Shown: positions 7,318 through 16,432, numbered from the stretch's first letter. The stretch is 64,000 bases of DNA from Bradyrhizobium erythrophlei (GCF_900142985.1 NZ_LT670849.1:868001-932000), one strand, 5' to 3'. Notes: generated by a model from the letters alone, not told the origin. Made by a program: numbers and translations.

Positions 7318-9750
7318 ATGTCCGACGCAAATGTGAGCAACGATTCCGGCACCGCGACAGATCAACGCCACCCGGTCGTTACCGAGGATGCAACGATCAT
7401 CCTACCGATTCGGAACATGCTGCTGTTCCCGGGCGTCGTGCTGCCGCTGACGATCGGTCGGCCAGCGTCGATCGCCGCGGTACAGGAAGCGGCGCAAAGC
7501 GGCCGCAAGGTCGGCTTGCTGCTGCAAGATGACGCCAGCATCGAACAACCCGGTCCCGAACATCTGCGGCGCGTTGGCACCATTGCGGAAATCCTACGCT
7601 ACGTCACTAACGAGAACACCCATTATGCCATCTGTCGCGGTTGGCGGCGGTTCCGGGTTGTGGAATTCCTTCCCGGCTTTCCATATCTCGTTGCGCGCGT
7701 TGAGGAGATCGGCATCTCCGAAGTGCTGACGCCTGAGGTCGAGGCGCGGATGCGCCTGCTCAAGACTCGCGCGCGAGAGGCGATCCAGTTGCTGCCAGAC
7801 CTGCCGCCGGAAATCCCCGCAGCCATCGATAATCTGGATTCGCCGTCAGCACTGGCCGACTTTCTCGCCGGCATCATCGATATACCCGTCAGCGACAAGC
7901 AGGATCTGCTCGAGACCTTCGACGTCACGCGGCTTCTCGACAAACTGCTGGGGTTGCTGGCGCAGCGAATCCAAGTCCTGCAACTTTCGAAAGAAATCAG
8001 CGATCAGACCCAGAATACGCTGTCATCGCAGCAGCGCGAGCATATTCTTCGCGAGCAACTTCGCCAGATCCAGAAGGAACTGGGCGACGACGACGTCAAA
8101 TCCACGGAACTGAAGGAACTCGCCGACAAGATCGAGAAGGTGGGAATGCCGAAGGAGCCCGAGGAACAGGCGAGGCGGGAATTGAAGCGGCTCGAGCGCA
8201 TGCCGGAGGTCTCGCCCGAATATGGGATGACGCGGACCTATCTCGATTGGCTGATCGAACTGCCCTGGTCAAAGCTCGATCCGGAGCGCATCGATATCGC
8301 CGAGGCGCGGCGCATCCTCGACGAGGATCATTATGGCCTTGAGAAAGTGAAACGGCGCATCCTTGAATATCTGGCAGTGCGCAAGCTCAATCCCGTTGGC
8401 AAGAGCCCGATCCTTTGCTTCGTCGGCCCTCCCGGCGTCGGCAAGACTTCGCTTGGCCAGAGTATCGCCCGCGCGACCGATCGCAAATTCGTCCGGCTCA
8501 GCCTCGGCGGCGTCCACGATGAAAGCGAGATACGCGGGCATCGGCGCACCTATATCGGCGCTCTGCCCGGCAACGTCATCCAGTCGATCCGCAAGGCAGG
8601 GACGCGCAATCCAGTGATGATGCTGGACGAACTGGACAAGCTGGGCGCGGGATTTCATGGCGATCCCGCGGCAGCGCTGCTGGAGGTTCTCGACCCCGAG
8701 CAAAATGCCACCTTCCGCGACAACTACCTCGCGGTTCCCTTCGATCTCTCGAAGGTGCTGTTCATCAGCACCGCCAATGTGATGGACAATATTCCGCTCG
8801 CCGTGCGCGACCGGATGGAAATCATCGAGATGCCCGGCTACATCGAGGATGAGAAGCTGGCGATCGCCACGCGCTACCTCGTCAAGCGTCAATTGGCATC
8901 GGCGGGCCTGACCGAGGAACAATGCAGGATTACCGATGACGTCCTGCTCGCCATCATCCGCGACTATACGCGTGAAGCTGGCGTTCGAAACCTCGAGCGC
9001 AAGATTGGGGCAATTTGCCGGCACGCCGCGATGCGCATCGCCGAGGGCAACGCGGCGGCTGTCATCATAACGGTGGCGGACCTTCATGCCATCCTGGGAC
9101 CGAAACGTTTTGAGCCGGAAATAGCCATGCGCACCAGCGTGCCGGGCGTGGCCACCGGTCTCGCCTGGACCCCCGCGGGGGGCGATATCCTGTTCGTCGA
9201 GGCGACCAGCGTTCCCGGCCGCGGCAAGCTGATCCTCACAGGTCAGTTGGGCGACGTGATGAAGGAAAGCGCGCAGGCCGCCCTCACTCTGGTCAAGTCC
9301 CGCGTTGTCGAATTCGGAATCGACTCCATCGAACTGCAGAAGTCCGACGTCCACATCCATGTTCCGGCCGGAGCGATTCCGAAGGATGGGCCGAGCGCCG
9401 GCGTCGCGATGTTCATGGCGTTGACGTCACTGATGACCGGGCGCACGATCCGCAGCGATACGGCGATGACCGGCGAAATCTCGCTGCGCGGTCTTGTGCT
9501 GCCGATTGGTGGCGTGAAGGAGAAGGTTCTTGCCGCGATCCAGGCTGGCATTGCCACCGTCATGCTTCCCGCCCGCAACCGTAAGGATCTCGAGGACGTG
9601 CCGGAAAAAGCGCGCAACTTGACACGCTTCGTCTGGCTGGACCGCGTTGATGATGCGATCGAGGCGGCGCTCAATCCTCTGGAACAGCAGGATACTGTCC
9701 GCGACTCACACACCGCCCCGACGGAGCGGCAAGCGGCGCGTTCCCGATAG
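7318..9750 (+). CDS. lon: ATP-dependent Lon protease
   Basis: 810 residues with the full LonA layout: N-terminal substrate-binding domain (IILPIRNMLLFPGVVLPLTI, residues about 28-220), a coiled-coil with the family signature SSQQREHILREQLRQIQKEL, an AAA+ module with Walker A GPPGVGKTS near residue 373 and Walker B MMLDELDK, and the C-terminal protease domain with the serine in GPSAGVAMF (about residue 693) and the lysine in GGVKEKVLAA. It degrades misfolded and regulatory proteins in the cytoplasm. Because it follows hsp20 under a FixK-type box, it is probably a second, stress-specific Lon beside a housekeeping copy; that copy would be outside this window. Confidence 0.95.
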   Translation: MSDANVSNDSGTATDQRHPVVTEDATIILPIRNMLLFPGVVLPLTIGRPASIAAVQEAAQSGRKVGLLLQDDASIEQPGPEHLRRVGTIAEILRYVTNENTHYAICRGWRRFRVVEFLPGFPYLVARVEEIGISEVLTPEVEARMRLLKTRAREAIQLLPDLPPEIPAAIDNLDSPSALADFLAGIIDIPVSDKQDLLETFDVTRLLDKLLGLLAQRIQVLQLSKEISDQTQNTLSSQQREHILREQLRQIQKELGDDDVKSTELKELADKIEKVGMPKEPEEQARRELKRLERMPEVSPEYGMTRTYLDWLIELPWSKLDPERIDIAEARRILDEDHYGLEKVKRRILEYLAVRKLNPVGKSPILCFVGPPGVGKTSLGQSIARATDRKFVRLSLGGVHDESEIRGHRRTYIGALPGNVIQSIRKAGTRNPVMMLDELDKLGAGFHGDPAAALLEVLDPEQNATFRDNYLAVPFDLSKVLFISTANVMDNIPLAVRDRMEIIEMPGYIEDEKLAIATRYLVKRQLASAGLTEEQCRITDDVLLAIIRDYTREAGVRNLERKIGAICRHAAMRIAEGNAAAVIITVADLHAILGPKRFEPEIAMRTSVPGVATGLAWTPAGGDILFVEATSVPGRGKLILTGQLGDVMKESAQAALTLVKSRVVEFGIDSIELQKSDVHIHVPAGAIPKDGPSAGVAMFMALTSLMTGRTIRSDTAMTGEISLRGLVLPIGGVKEKVLAAIQAGIATVMLPARNRKDLEDVPEKARNLTRFVWLDRVDDAIEAALNPLEQQDTVRDSHTAPTERQAARSR

Positions 9751-9797
9751 TCGCCGGCATCGCTTAAAGCCGCGGTCGAGCATTTTATCCCATGAAA

Positions 9798-9811
9798 TTG
9801 ACCAACGTCAG
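9798..9811 (+). promoter_or_regulatory. FixK/FNR-type box upstream of oxidoreductase gene
   Basis: TTGACCAACGTCAG matches the consensus except the last base. It lies between lon and the zinc-independent alcohol dehydrogenase-like gene, about 65 bases upstream of the first possible start. Confidence 0.5.
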
Positions 9812-9868
9812 CGCCGCGGCCGGCAACCACGTCCATGAAGCCGAACGTTCCACCGTGAGATCCATGTC

Positions 9869-10888
9869 ATGCTCGATCGCACCCGCAATCTTCCTAACCA
9901 CAGCCATCACGCGATGCATGTGCCCCGCACCATGTTCACTGCCGGCATCGACCGCTACGGTGGACCCGAGGTGATCACGGCTCATGCCCTGCCGGTCCCG
10001 GAAGTCGATGCCGGCGAAGTTTTGATCGCCGTCGATACCGCTGGCGTCGGCCGATGGGACGCCGATGTCCGGGAAGGACTTTTTGCGTCCCGCAAGCCGC
10101 ATTTTCCACTGGTTCTCGGTTATGACGGCGCCGGCATCATCGTAAAAGTCGGCTCGCGGGTGCGGCGGCTGAAGGTCGGCGACGAAGTCTATTCCTACAA
10201 TTGGGAGAATCCGAAAGGCGGCTTCTACGCCGAATATGTCGCGGTGCCCGCCGACAAGGTCGCGCCGATCCCCAAGCGGCTGGATCTGCGCCATGCCGGC
10301 GCGATCCCGATCACGGGCTTGACCGCGCTGCAGGGCATTGACGATGCGCTGGGTTTGAAAAAGGGTGAGACCATCATCATTCACGGCGCCTCGGGAGGGG
10401 TGGGGACGCTCGCGGTGCAATTCGCAAGGCTCCGCGGCGCCCGGGTGTTTGCCACTGCATCGGGCAAGGAAGGGGTGGAACTGGTGCGGGAGATGGGTGC
10501 GCATGCCGCAGTCGACGGCAAGCGCCCCGATGTTCACGATCACGCGCGTCGTTTTGCGCCCGATGGCGCCGATGCGATCCTGGCTCTCGCCGGCGGAGAC
10601 GGGCTGGAACGCTGCCTGAGTGTGCTTCGGCCCGGCGGCCGTGTTGCGCACCCCAACGGCGTCGAGCCTGCGCCGAAAAAACGGCGCGGCATGACCCTGA
10701 TCCGTTATGACGGCATCTCCGGGGTCCGCGAATTCGAGCGCCTCAACGCCGCGGTGCAGGCAGCAAAGCTCAGGGTTCCGATCGCCGAAAGCTATCCCCT
10801 CCCCCGGGCCTCCAAGGCGCATGAGCGCCTCGCCGAGGGTCATGTGGTCGGAAAAATCATCCTTGCGGTGCATGATCGCAGTGTCTGA
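9869..10888 (+). CDS. NAD(P)H-dependent quinone oxidoreductase, MDR superfamily
   Basis: 339 residues. GroES-like N-terminal half (IDRYGGPEVITAHALPVPEVDAGEVLI in split segments) and a Rossmann half with IIHGASGGVGTLAVQFARL, the NADPH-binding AxxGxxG signature of zeta-crystallin/quinone oxidoreductases. The zinc ligands of true alcohol dehydrogenases are missing, so this is a zinc-independent reductase for quinones or activated alkenes. The start is uncertain: ATG codons at 9869, 9914 and 9932 are all downstream of the transcription start predicted from the FixK-type box, none has a strong ribosome binding site, and homologues usually begin near the 9932 position. It is cytoplasmic and probably part of redox or detoxification metabolism. 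Confidence 0.82.
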   Translation: MLDRTRNLPNHSHHAMHVPRTMFTAGIDRYGGPEVITAHALPVPEVDAGEVLIAVDTAGVGRWDADVREGLFASRKPHFPLVLGYDGAGIIVKVGSRVRRLKVGDEVYSYNWENPKGGFYAEYVAVPADKVAPIPKRLDLRHAGAIPITGLTALQGIDDALGLKKGETIIIHGASGGVGTLAVQFARLRGARVFATASGKEGVELVREMGAHAAVDGKRPDVHDHARRFAPDGADAILALAGGDGLERCLSVLRPGGRVAHPNGVEPAPKKRRGMTLIRYDGISGVREFERLNAAVQAAKLRVPIAESYPLPRASKAHERLAEGHVVGKIILAVHDRSV

Positions 10889-11532
10889 TCGCGAATGATC
10901 CGCAATTGGCATATCCGATCGCGAGTGACCGAGGCGGGAAGACTCAGGCGGCCTGTTCAGAAGGCGAACGCGATCGAAGCCGGTCAGAAGATATTCGCTG
11001 GCGATCAGGCGCACGAACGTTTTGTGAAGACTGGCTGTTGTGGGACCTCCGGCCGGAATTGTCCTGGAACATTTCGGCCAGGGCCAGCATTGCTCTTTTC
11101 CCGTCTTTCCCGTCGTGAGATTGAGTTTCGGCAATTTTCAGAATGGATTGATAGCATTCGTCCAGCAAACTCTAGGGCATCTGGGCTATCCCTACTCGCT
11201 ACGTTGCCGCCACCGAGTATGAACCCTGGCGATGCCATTGGTTCCAACGTTTTTCGTCGGGTGGCGCTGAAAAATCAGGCTGGCCATCTCTCTGGTCCGG
11301 CCCGAGAAACAAATTCGGTTCGGACAATCGCAATCAGATCGCGATTTGAGTTTCGGGACGCGGGAGAAATCTTCTGATCGCTTGGCCCATCGGGGGCCTA
11401 GACCGAAAAGCCGAGCATTGTTGACGGACGTCAACGCGCCAATTGTAGCGCTGCAATAAGTACAACTCACCGCAAACAAGCGGAACAGAGATTTCATCAA
11501 ACCGGCAACCAGGTTGCGGTTGGGAGCATGCC
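10889..11532. other. Intergenic region without a convincing gene
   Basis: About 640 bases. Open frames on both strands here lack family similarity, ribosome binding sites and consistent codon bias. The only supported element is the FixK-type box at 11421. The right 150 bases are the leader and promoter of hdeD. Confidence 0.5.
11421..11434 (+). promoter_or_regulatory. Perfect FixK/FNR-type box upstream of hdeD
   Basis: TTGACGGACGTCAA, full consensus match, centred about 105 bases upstream of the hdeD-like start; predicted transcription start near 11469. Confidence 0.72.
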
Positions 11533-12153
11533 ATGGCCAGCACCACATTCAATCCCGCCTCTGACGTTCGATCAAATCCGGCGGCACAGACGCTCGTTCA
11601 AAACTGGTGGTTATTCACGCTGCGAGGCGTTTTCGGCATCATCTTCGGATGCATCGCGCTGATCTTTCCCGGCCCGACAATACTGTCGTTGGTGATCTTC
11701 TTCTCGGCCTATATGCTGGTCGATGGCGTCTTCGCAATTATCTCGGCTGTGCGGGCGATCCGCCGCAAGGAGGACCGCTGGGGATTGCTGATATTCGAAG
11801 GTCTGCTCAATTTCGTCGTGGGCATCGCCGCTTTTCTCTGGCCGGGCCTTACCGTTGTTGTGTTCGTCTGGCTGATTGCTGCATGGGCGATTGTCTCGGG
11901 TGGACTGATGACGGCCGCTGGCTTCCAGTTGAACATCGATCATGGCCGGTGGTGGCTGGTTCTGGGCGGGCTGCTGTCTCTTGCGTATGGCGTGCTCCTT
12001 ATCATCACGCCGTTGATCGGCGCGATTGTACTCACGTGGTGGCTGGGAGCCTACGCCCTCGTTTTCGGCGTCGCGCTGGTGGTGTTCTCGTTCAAGCTTC
12101 GGTCGCGACAGCATGAACTGAGCAGCCCGACCGCGGTCGGAACGGCCGCTTGA
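11533..12153 (+). CDS. hdeD: HdeD family membrane protein (DUF308)
   Basis: 206 residues with six membrane helices in three repeated pairs, each pair with glycine-rich turns, for example LRGVFGIIFGCIALIFPG, LLNFVVGIAAFLWPG and LGGLLSLAYGVLLIITP. The recurring G-x-x-x-F/L-x-x-P pattern is diagnostic of the HdeD/DUF308 family. In Escherichia coli HdeD is linked to acid resistance at high cell density; the molecular action is unknown. The ATG at 11533 follows GGGAGC at good spacing. The gene has its own perfect FixK-type box and is followed by the hairpin now split by an insertion element. Confidence 0.85.
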   Translation: MASTTFNPASDVRSNPAAQTLVQNWWLFTLRGVFGIIFGCIALIFPGPTILSLVIFFSAYMLVDGVFAIISAVRAIRRKEDRWGLLIFEGLLNFVVGIAAFLWPGLTVVVFVWLIAAWAIVSGGLMTAAGFQLNIDHGRWWLVLGGLLSLAYGVLLIITPLIGAIVLTWWLGAYALVFGVALVVFSFKLRSRQHELSSPTAVGTAA

Positions 12154-12266
12154 AGTCGATGACGTCCAGGGCATCGCATCATCGAAGTCGAAAAGGCCGG
12201 GCCAATCAGGCTGTGTGGAAACGCGAGGCTGCGGTGATCCGGGGCCTCTTTTTTTAATTTTTAGGG

Positions 12267-13679
12267 TCAGGCGAGCCTAATCTTGAGGCTTTGCGAGCCG
12301 ATGAGATTGATGACCCGCATGATGTTGTAGACAAGAACGCTGAGGGCGGCTTCAGTCTTGACGTTGGTAAGGCCTCGGGTGAGGAACCTGCCGCCAGCCG
12401 TCATCCGCTTGATGGTTCCGAACGGGTGTTCAGCCGCGCATCGCCGCTGCCGCATGAGGTGTGGATCGGCTTCGACGCGGGCATTCATGCGTTGAAGCGC
12501 GTCCTCGTAAAGGTGTCTTTGAACGAAGCGGCGCTCGACGCGGGTGCATCTCGGCTTGAGCGCGCAACCCGAACAATCGTCGGCGATATACAAGACGCTC
12601 TGCTTTCTGGTGAGGATTTGCTTGCGCACCAGTGTTCGGGCCGCCGGACAACGAAAACTGTCGGTTTGCGGCTCATAGATGAAGGCCGTGCGGTCGAAGA
12701 AGTCGCCTTGATTGTTGACGGCCCGGTTCGCTGGCACACAAGGCGTGATGCCATCGTTCTCGCAGGCTGCCGCGTCTGCTCCGTTCGAATAGCCAGCGTC
12801 CGCCACCACCGTGAGCGTATCGGCCGCCACCGCATCCTTCGTCGCCTTGGCCATCGGATGGAGCAGCCGGTTGTCGGTGGGTTCGGTTGTAACCTCATGG
12901 TGGACGATCAGCCCCGTCGCAGCATCGACCGCCGTCTGGACATTGTAGGAAGGAGGCTTGGAGCCTGCCCCTTTACCCATCGGCCGCGCATCGAGCTCAC
13001 CTTCTACAAGACTAGTCCGATCTTCCGCCTTAAGTCGCGCCGCCAGAGCATCAAGGTCGGTGCGGCGTGCCCTGAGAGCCTGGAGAGCCGCAGCCGTTTG
13101 TTCCGCATCGCTATCGGCCCGCTCGCCCGCATCGATGCTGTCGAGGTTGGCAAGATAAGCCGCGATCTGTTGATCGATCCGGCCGGCCTCTTCGGCGACC
13201 TTGCGTTCGCCCATAATCCGCTTGGCGCTCGCCACCGCCCGGAACTTCGAACCGTCGAGGGCCACCAGACGGGCCGCAAATAGTCCTTGCTCGCGGCAGA
13301 ACAGCACGAAGGCCCGGCATGCCCCTACGATCCCGGCTGCATTGTCCCGCCGAAAGTCCGCAATTGTTTTGAAGTCGGGGGCAAGCCGCCCCAACAGCCA
13401 CATCAGTTCGACATTGCGCCGGCACTCGCGTTCCAGCTTGCGGCTCGAACGAACCTCGTTGAGGTACCCGTAGATATAGAGCTTCAGAAGATCGCGCGGG
13501 TCATAGCCGGGCCGCCCGGTCGCCGCCGGTGTCGCTCGAACCAAGCCGAGCCCGAACATATCGAGACCTTCAACAAAGGCATCGATTACCCGCACCGCCG
13601 CATCAGCGGCAACGTAATCATCGATCCGTGCCGGCAAAAAACTCGCCTGGTTACGGTCCCCACCTCGAATGTAGCGCAT
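12267..13679 (-). CDS. IS1182-family transposase
   Basis: 470 residues. The N-terminal part begins with a region typical of the family (ARIDDYVAADAAVRVIDAFVE) followed by GRPGYDPRDLLKLYIYGYLNEVRSSR in split segments. The DDE-type catalytic core shows the first aspartate in LVALDGSKFRAVAS, the second in VVADAGYSN, and the glutamate probably in AAEHPFGTIKRMTAGGRFLTRG. A cysteine cluster (CSGCALKPRC) precedes the final part, as in other IS1182 transposases. It cuts and joins the element ends. It is intact, starting with the ATG at 13679 just after a strong internal hairpin. Codon use resembles the host, consistent with residence in related genomes. Confidence 0.92.
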   Translation of the reverse strand: MRYIRGGDRNQASFLPARIDDYVAADAAVRVIDAFVEGLDMFGLGLVRATPAATGRPGYDPRDLLKLYIYGYLNEVRSSRKLERECRRNVELMWLLGRLAPDFKTIADFRRDNAAGIVGACRAFVLFCREQGLFAARLVALDGSKFRAVASAKRIMGERKVAEEAGRIDQQIAAYLANLDSIDAGERADSDAEQTAAALQALRARRTDLDALAARLKAEDRTSLVEGELDARPMGKGAGSKPPSYNVQTAVDAATGLIVHHEVTTEPTDNRLLHPMAKATKDAVAADTLTVVADAGYSNGADAAACENDGITPCVPANRAVNNQGDFFDRTAFIYEPQTDSFRCPAARTLVRKQILTRKQSVLYIADDCSGCALKPRCTRVERRFVQRHLYEDALQRMNARVEADPHLMRQRRCAAEHPFGTIKRMTAGGRFLTRGLTNVKTEAALSVLVYNIMRVINLIGSQSLKIRLA

Positions 13680-13685
13680 GAAAAA

Positions 13686-13709
13686 GGCCGCATCATTAAT
13701 GATGCGGCC
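13686..13709. repeat. Perfect 24-bp palindrome inside the IS end
   Basis: A perfect palindrome with half GGCCGCATCATT, followed on the minus strand by five T residues and then the transposase ATG. It has the form of a terminator placed to block transcription entering the transposase from outside, a known device in insertion sequences. Confidence 0.6.
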
Positions 13710-13758
13710 TCTCTATCTGATTTGCCCCAGTTCTCACACAGCCTGCAATGCCCGGCCT

Positions 13759-13923
13759 TTGCAAGACAGTGAAACGATCGCAAGCACCGACGACGAAATC
13801 CTCGAAAGCCTGATCGATACCTTTCCAGCGAGCGACCCGCCAGCCTGGGTTGCGCTGGCCCGTGTGGGCATTCCCAAACGAAACCCGACATCGCGGCGGG
13901 CTCGAAAACCACCACATCTCTGA
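13759..13923 (+). CDS. Small protein with FPASDPP motif, tentative
   Basis: 54 codons with a possible TTG start. The translation contains DEILESLIDTFPASDPPAW; an acidic helix followed by FPASDPP(S/A)W recurs in small alphaproteobacterial proteins of unknown function, which is why I list it. The start is doubtful, since it lies within the right arm of the split hairpin, and the original 5' end may have been displaced by the insertion element. No ribosome binding site is visible. It could be a remnant. Confidence 0.35.
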   Translation: MQDSETIASTDDEILESLIDTFPASDPPAWVALARVGIPKRNPTSRRARKPPHL

Positions 13924-14091
13924 TCGAACCAGGATTACATGCTTACCTTCAAATTGTACCTCCGGCAGTAGCCGATTTTTTGGCGCGAACACCCCGTCGC
14001 CACGCGACGAAAGCCAGTTTGGCGTTGCCAATACCGCAAGATAGGTATCCAATTCGTCCGGGCAGCGCCAACCTAACTCGGGGCGCAAGCA

Positions 14092-15804
14092 ATGCCGTGG
14101 ACGGAGCCGCCTGCGAACTCCAACGAGTTGCGACGTCGCATCCGCGATCTGGTCGCGCTCTCAGCGCTCCCGGCTGGATGGCAGAATTATGACATGCGCC
14201 AGATCGGCGGCAGCATCGTCGCTGCACTGATCTCGATACTGGACGCCGATTTCGTTTTCATAGCACTTCCCGGCGAGGGCAATCAGCTAATCACCGAACT
14301 GGCCCGCAACAAGCTGACGCCCAAAAGCCTCGAACATGTGCGCACGATGCTGCAGCGGAAAAGCGCGCTGCTCGGCAGCGGACAGGAATTTGTCTTTGGC
14401 GATGCATTTGGCGGCGGCGGCCTGCACGTGGTGACCGCCCCAATCGGGTTCGGTGGCGATGCCACACTTGCCGCAGGCTGTTTTCGCGACACCTTTCCAA
14501 CCAGAACGGAAAAGCTGCTGCTGAATACCGGGGCCAATCAGGCGGCGATCGCCTTTCAGCAGTGGCTGGGAGACGCCGAGAAACGAAGGTTCGCGGCGAT
14601 CGTGCAGCGGACAACCGATTTCATTGGCATCGCGTCTCTCAACGGTCAGATTCAATATATTAATCCGGCGGGACTTGAGTTGGTGGGACTTGACGCCCTC
14701 GACCACGCATTGCGGCTTCACGTGCTGGATTTCGTTTCGCCGCAGGACCGTACCAGGGTTCAGCGCGAGATCTGGCCGCTGGTGCTTCGCACCGGGCGGT
14801 GGAAGGGAGAGTTCGACCTCAGGCATTTTGGATCTGGAATGCCGATACCCTTCCTGGTCGATTGCTTCAGGATCGATGATCCGCGCACCGGAGGGCCGAT
14901 GAACGTTGCAACCGTGAGCCGCGACCTCAGCGAACAGAAGAATTCGGAAGCCGCGTTGCGTAACTTGAATGAGAGCCTGGAACGCCGTGTTACAGATCGA
15001 ACATTTGAATTGGCACACGCCAACGAAGGGCTCGTCGCGGAGAGGTTTGAACGCTCGCAAGCCGATTTGCGCTTTCAGAAATTGCAGAATGAACTGTCGC
15101 GGGCAGCCCGCCTCACGGCCGCCAGTCAGATGGCCGCCGCCCTTGCGCACGAAATAAGCCAGCCACTTACGGCGGTCGTCAATTCAGTCAATGCGGCCAA
15201 GCGGCTGCTTGCACGTGGGGGGCCGGCCAATTTCCTGACCGCGCAGGAAGTCACCAACGAGGCCGTCGGGCAGGCGTTGCGGGCTATCGAAATCGTTCGC
15301 AGTCTCCGCCAATTGGTCAGCATGGGCGAGACGGAAAAGCGAACGGAGGCGCTTGCTTCGTTGATCGAGGAAGCCAGCGCCCTTGTATTGAATAGCGTCA
15401 CTCCGCTGGCGCTGCGTCTGCGGTTTGAATTCGATGACAAGGCCCCGGAAGTATGGGTGAACCGGGTTCAAATCCAGCAAGTTATTGTCAATCTCGTCCG
15501 CAATGCATTTGAGGCGATGGCCAATCAAGAAACGCGGGAGGTCACCTTGACGACGAAGGCCCTCAATGACGCGATGATCGAGATTGCCGTTGCCGATATT
15601 GGACCCGGCATTGATGGCGATATTGCCGGCCAATTGTTTCGGCCGTTTGTTTCAAATAAGCACGATGGCATGGGATTGGGACTGTCTATCTCACGTTCGA
15701 TTATCGAGGCGCATGACGGTCAATTGACAATGGAGCCGAATCCCGGGGGCGGAAGCATTTTTCGCTTTACCCTTCCGTCCTGTGGAGCGGAACATGGCGA
15801 CTGA
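14092..15804 (+). CDS. PAS-domain sensor histidine kinase, FixL-like
   Basis: 570 residues and no membrane helix, so cytoplasmic. Order: a GAF-like N-terminal region (1-165), a PAS domain (about 170-285, with IVQRTTDFIGIASLNGQIQY), a coiled coil, a HisKA domain with phospho-acceptor histidine about residue 353 in ALAHEISQPLTAV, and a HATPase domain with N box VIVNLVRNAFEAM, G1 ADIGPGI and G2 GMGLGLSIS. The PAS segment lacks an obvious haem-pocket histidine signature that I can confirm, so the signal is unknown. It overlaps the response regulator gene by 11 bases, so the two are translationally coupled. With the adjacent FixK-like gene it forms a FixLJ-K-type unit that may drive the local regulon. 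Confidence 0.88.
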   Translation: MPWTEPPANSNELRRRIRDLVALSALPAGWQNYDMRQIGGSIVAALISILDADFVFIALPGEGNQLITELARNKLTPKSLEHVRTMLQRKSALLGSGQEFVFGDAFGGGGLHVVTAPIGFGGDATLAAGCFRDTFPTRTEKLLLNTGANQAAIAFQQWLGDAEKRRFAAIVQRTTDFIGIASLNGQIQYINPAGLELVGLDALDHALRLHVLDFVSPQDRTRVQREIWPLVLRTGRWKGEFDLRHFGSGMPIPFLVDCFRIDDPRTGGPMNVATVSRDLSEQKNSEAALRNLNESLERRVTDRTFELAHANEGLVAERFERSQADLRFQKLQNELSRAARLTAASQMAAALAHEISQPLTAVVNSVNAAKRLLARGGPANFLTAQEVTNEAVGQALRAIEIVRSLRQLVSMGETEKRTEALASLIEEASALVLNSVTPLALRLRFEFDDKAPEVWVNRVQIQQVIVNLVRNAFEAMANQETREVTLTTKALNDAMIEIAVADIGPGIDGDIAGQLFRPFVSNKHDGMGLGLSISRSIIEAHDGQLTMEPNPGGGSIFRFTLPSCGAEHGD

Positions 15805-16432
15805 ACGAACTGTCTACGTTCTGGATGATGACGACGCCGTGCTTCGTTCGCTAGAACGCCTGCTGAGTTCGGCGAATTTCAAGCCGATCACCTTCGACCA
15901 TCCAAGCGTTTTTCTGACGGCGGCAAAGACTTTCAAGACCGGCTGTGTCCTGTTGGACGTTCGCCTGCCGGGCATGAGCGGACTGGAGGTCCAGACGCAA
16001 CTTATGAAGATGAGAAATGACCTCGCCGTCATCGTCGTGACCGGCCAGGGCGATATTCAGACCGCCGTTCGCGCGATGAAGGCCGGTGCGGCCGACTTCC
16101 TTGAGAAGCCCTACAGCGATCATGCCTTGCTCGGGTCGATCGAGGTGGCGTTTGCGACAGAGAACCAGTACAATCGCGACCACGATATCGCCGACGCCAT
16201 CCGGCGAATCGCAACTCTCAGTCCGCGCGAGCGGGAGGTTCTTGATGGGCTGCTGGCAGGCCGGCCGAACAAGCTGATCGCTTACGATCTCGGGATCAGC
16301 GTGCGCACGGTCGAGGTCCACCGGGCGCGCATGATGGAGCGGCTGGGCGTGCGTCAGCTCGCGGAGGTCATCCGTCTAGGAGTGATGGCGCGGCTGAACG
16401 CGCCGTTACCCACCGACAGACAGAAAGGCTAA
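15794..16432 (+). CDS. FixJ-family response regulator
   Basis: 212 residues from the ATG at 15794 (MATERTVYVLDDDD). Receiver domain with acidic pocket LDDDDAV, phospho-acceptor aspartate in VLLDVRLPGMSGLE, threonine in VVTGQG and lysine in FLEKPY. A LuxR/FixJ helix-turn-helix occupies the C-terminus (LSPREREVLDGLLAG ... ISVRTVEVHRARMMERLG). It is phosphorylated by the kinase encoded just upstream and binds DNA as a dimer. Another ATG four codons upstream is possible, but GGAGCGGA is better placed for 15794. Its stop overlaps the convergent Crp/Fnr gene by 4 bases. The natural first target to test is that neighbouring gene, whose promoter has a TACGTA-centred imperfect palindrome. Confidence 0.9.
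   Translation: MATERTVYVLDDDDAVLRSLERLLSSANFKPITFDHPSVFLTAAKTFKTGCVLLDVRLPGMSGLEVQTQLMKMRNDLAVIVVTGQGDIQTAVRAMKAGAADFLEKPYSDHALLGSIEVAFATENQYNRDHDIADAIRRIATLSPREREVLDGLLAGRPNKLIAYDLGISVRTVEVHRARMMERLGVRQLAEVIRLGVMARLNAPLPTDRQKG

Larger units (their letters stand above)
12207..13745 (-). mobile_element. IS1182-like insertion sequence, complete
   Basis: 1539 bases. Terminal inverted repeats match at 14 of 16 positions: CAGGCTGTGTGGAAAC from 12207 and CAGGCTGTGTGAGAAC read inward from 13745. It is flanked by the direct repeat CAAT at 12203-12206 and 13746-13749, the probable target duplication. It carries a single full-length transposase gene on the minus strand, so it may still be active. Confidence 0.85.
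12192..13760. repeat. Hairpin split by IS insertion in its loop
   Basis: The arms AAAGGCCGGGC (12192-12202) and GCCCGGCCTTT (13750-13760) are perfect inverted copies. Removing the element and one copy of CAAT restores an 11-bp stem with a CAAT loop about 40 bases after hdeD, which looks like the hdeD transcription terminator or a similar palindrome. Confidence 0.7.

Noticed and set aside
8269..9360. 363-codon open frame opposite lon
   Set aside because: Exact antisense of a strongly conserved protease gene; composition is His/Asp-rich, as expected of a shadow frame.
9785..11134. 449-codon open frame on the minus strand
   Set aside because: It is antisense to the quinone oxidoreductase gene, has no recognisable domain and crosses the FixK-type box region; typical GC-rich shadow.
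12291..13283. 330-codon plus-strand frame inside the insertion sequence
   Set aside because: Antisense to the IS1182-type transposase, which has clear catalytic motifs.
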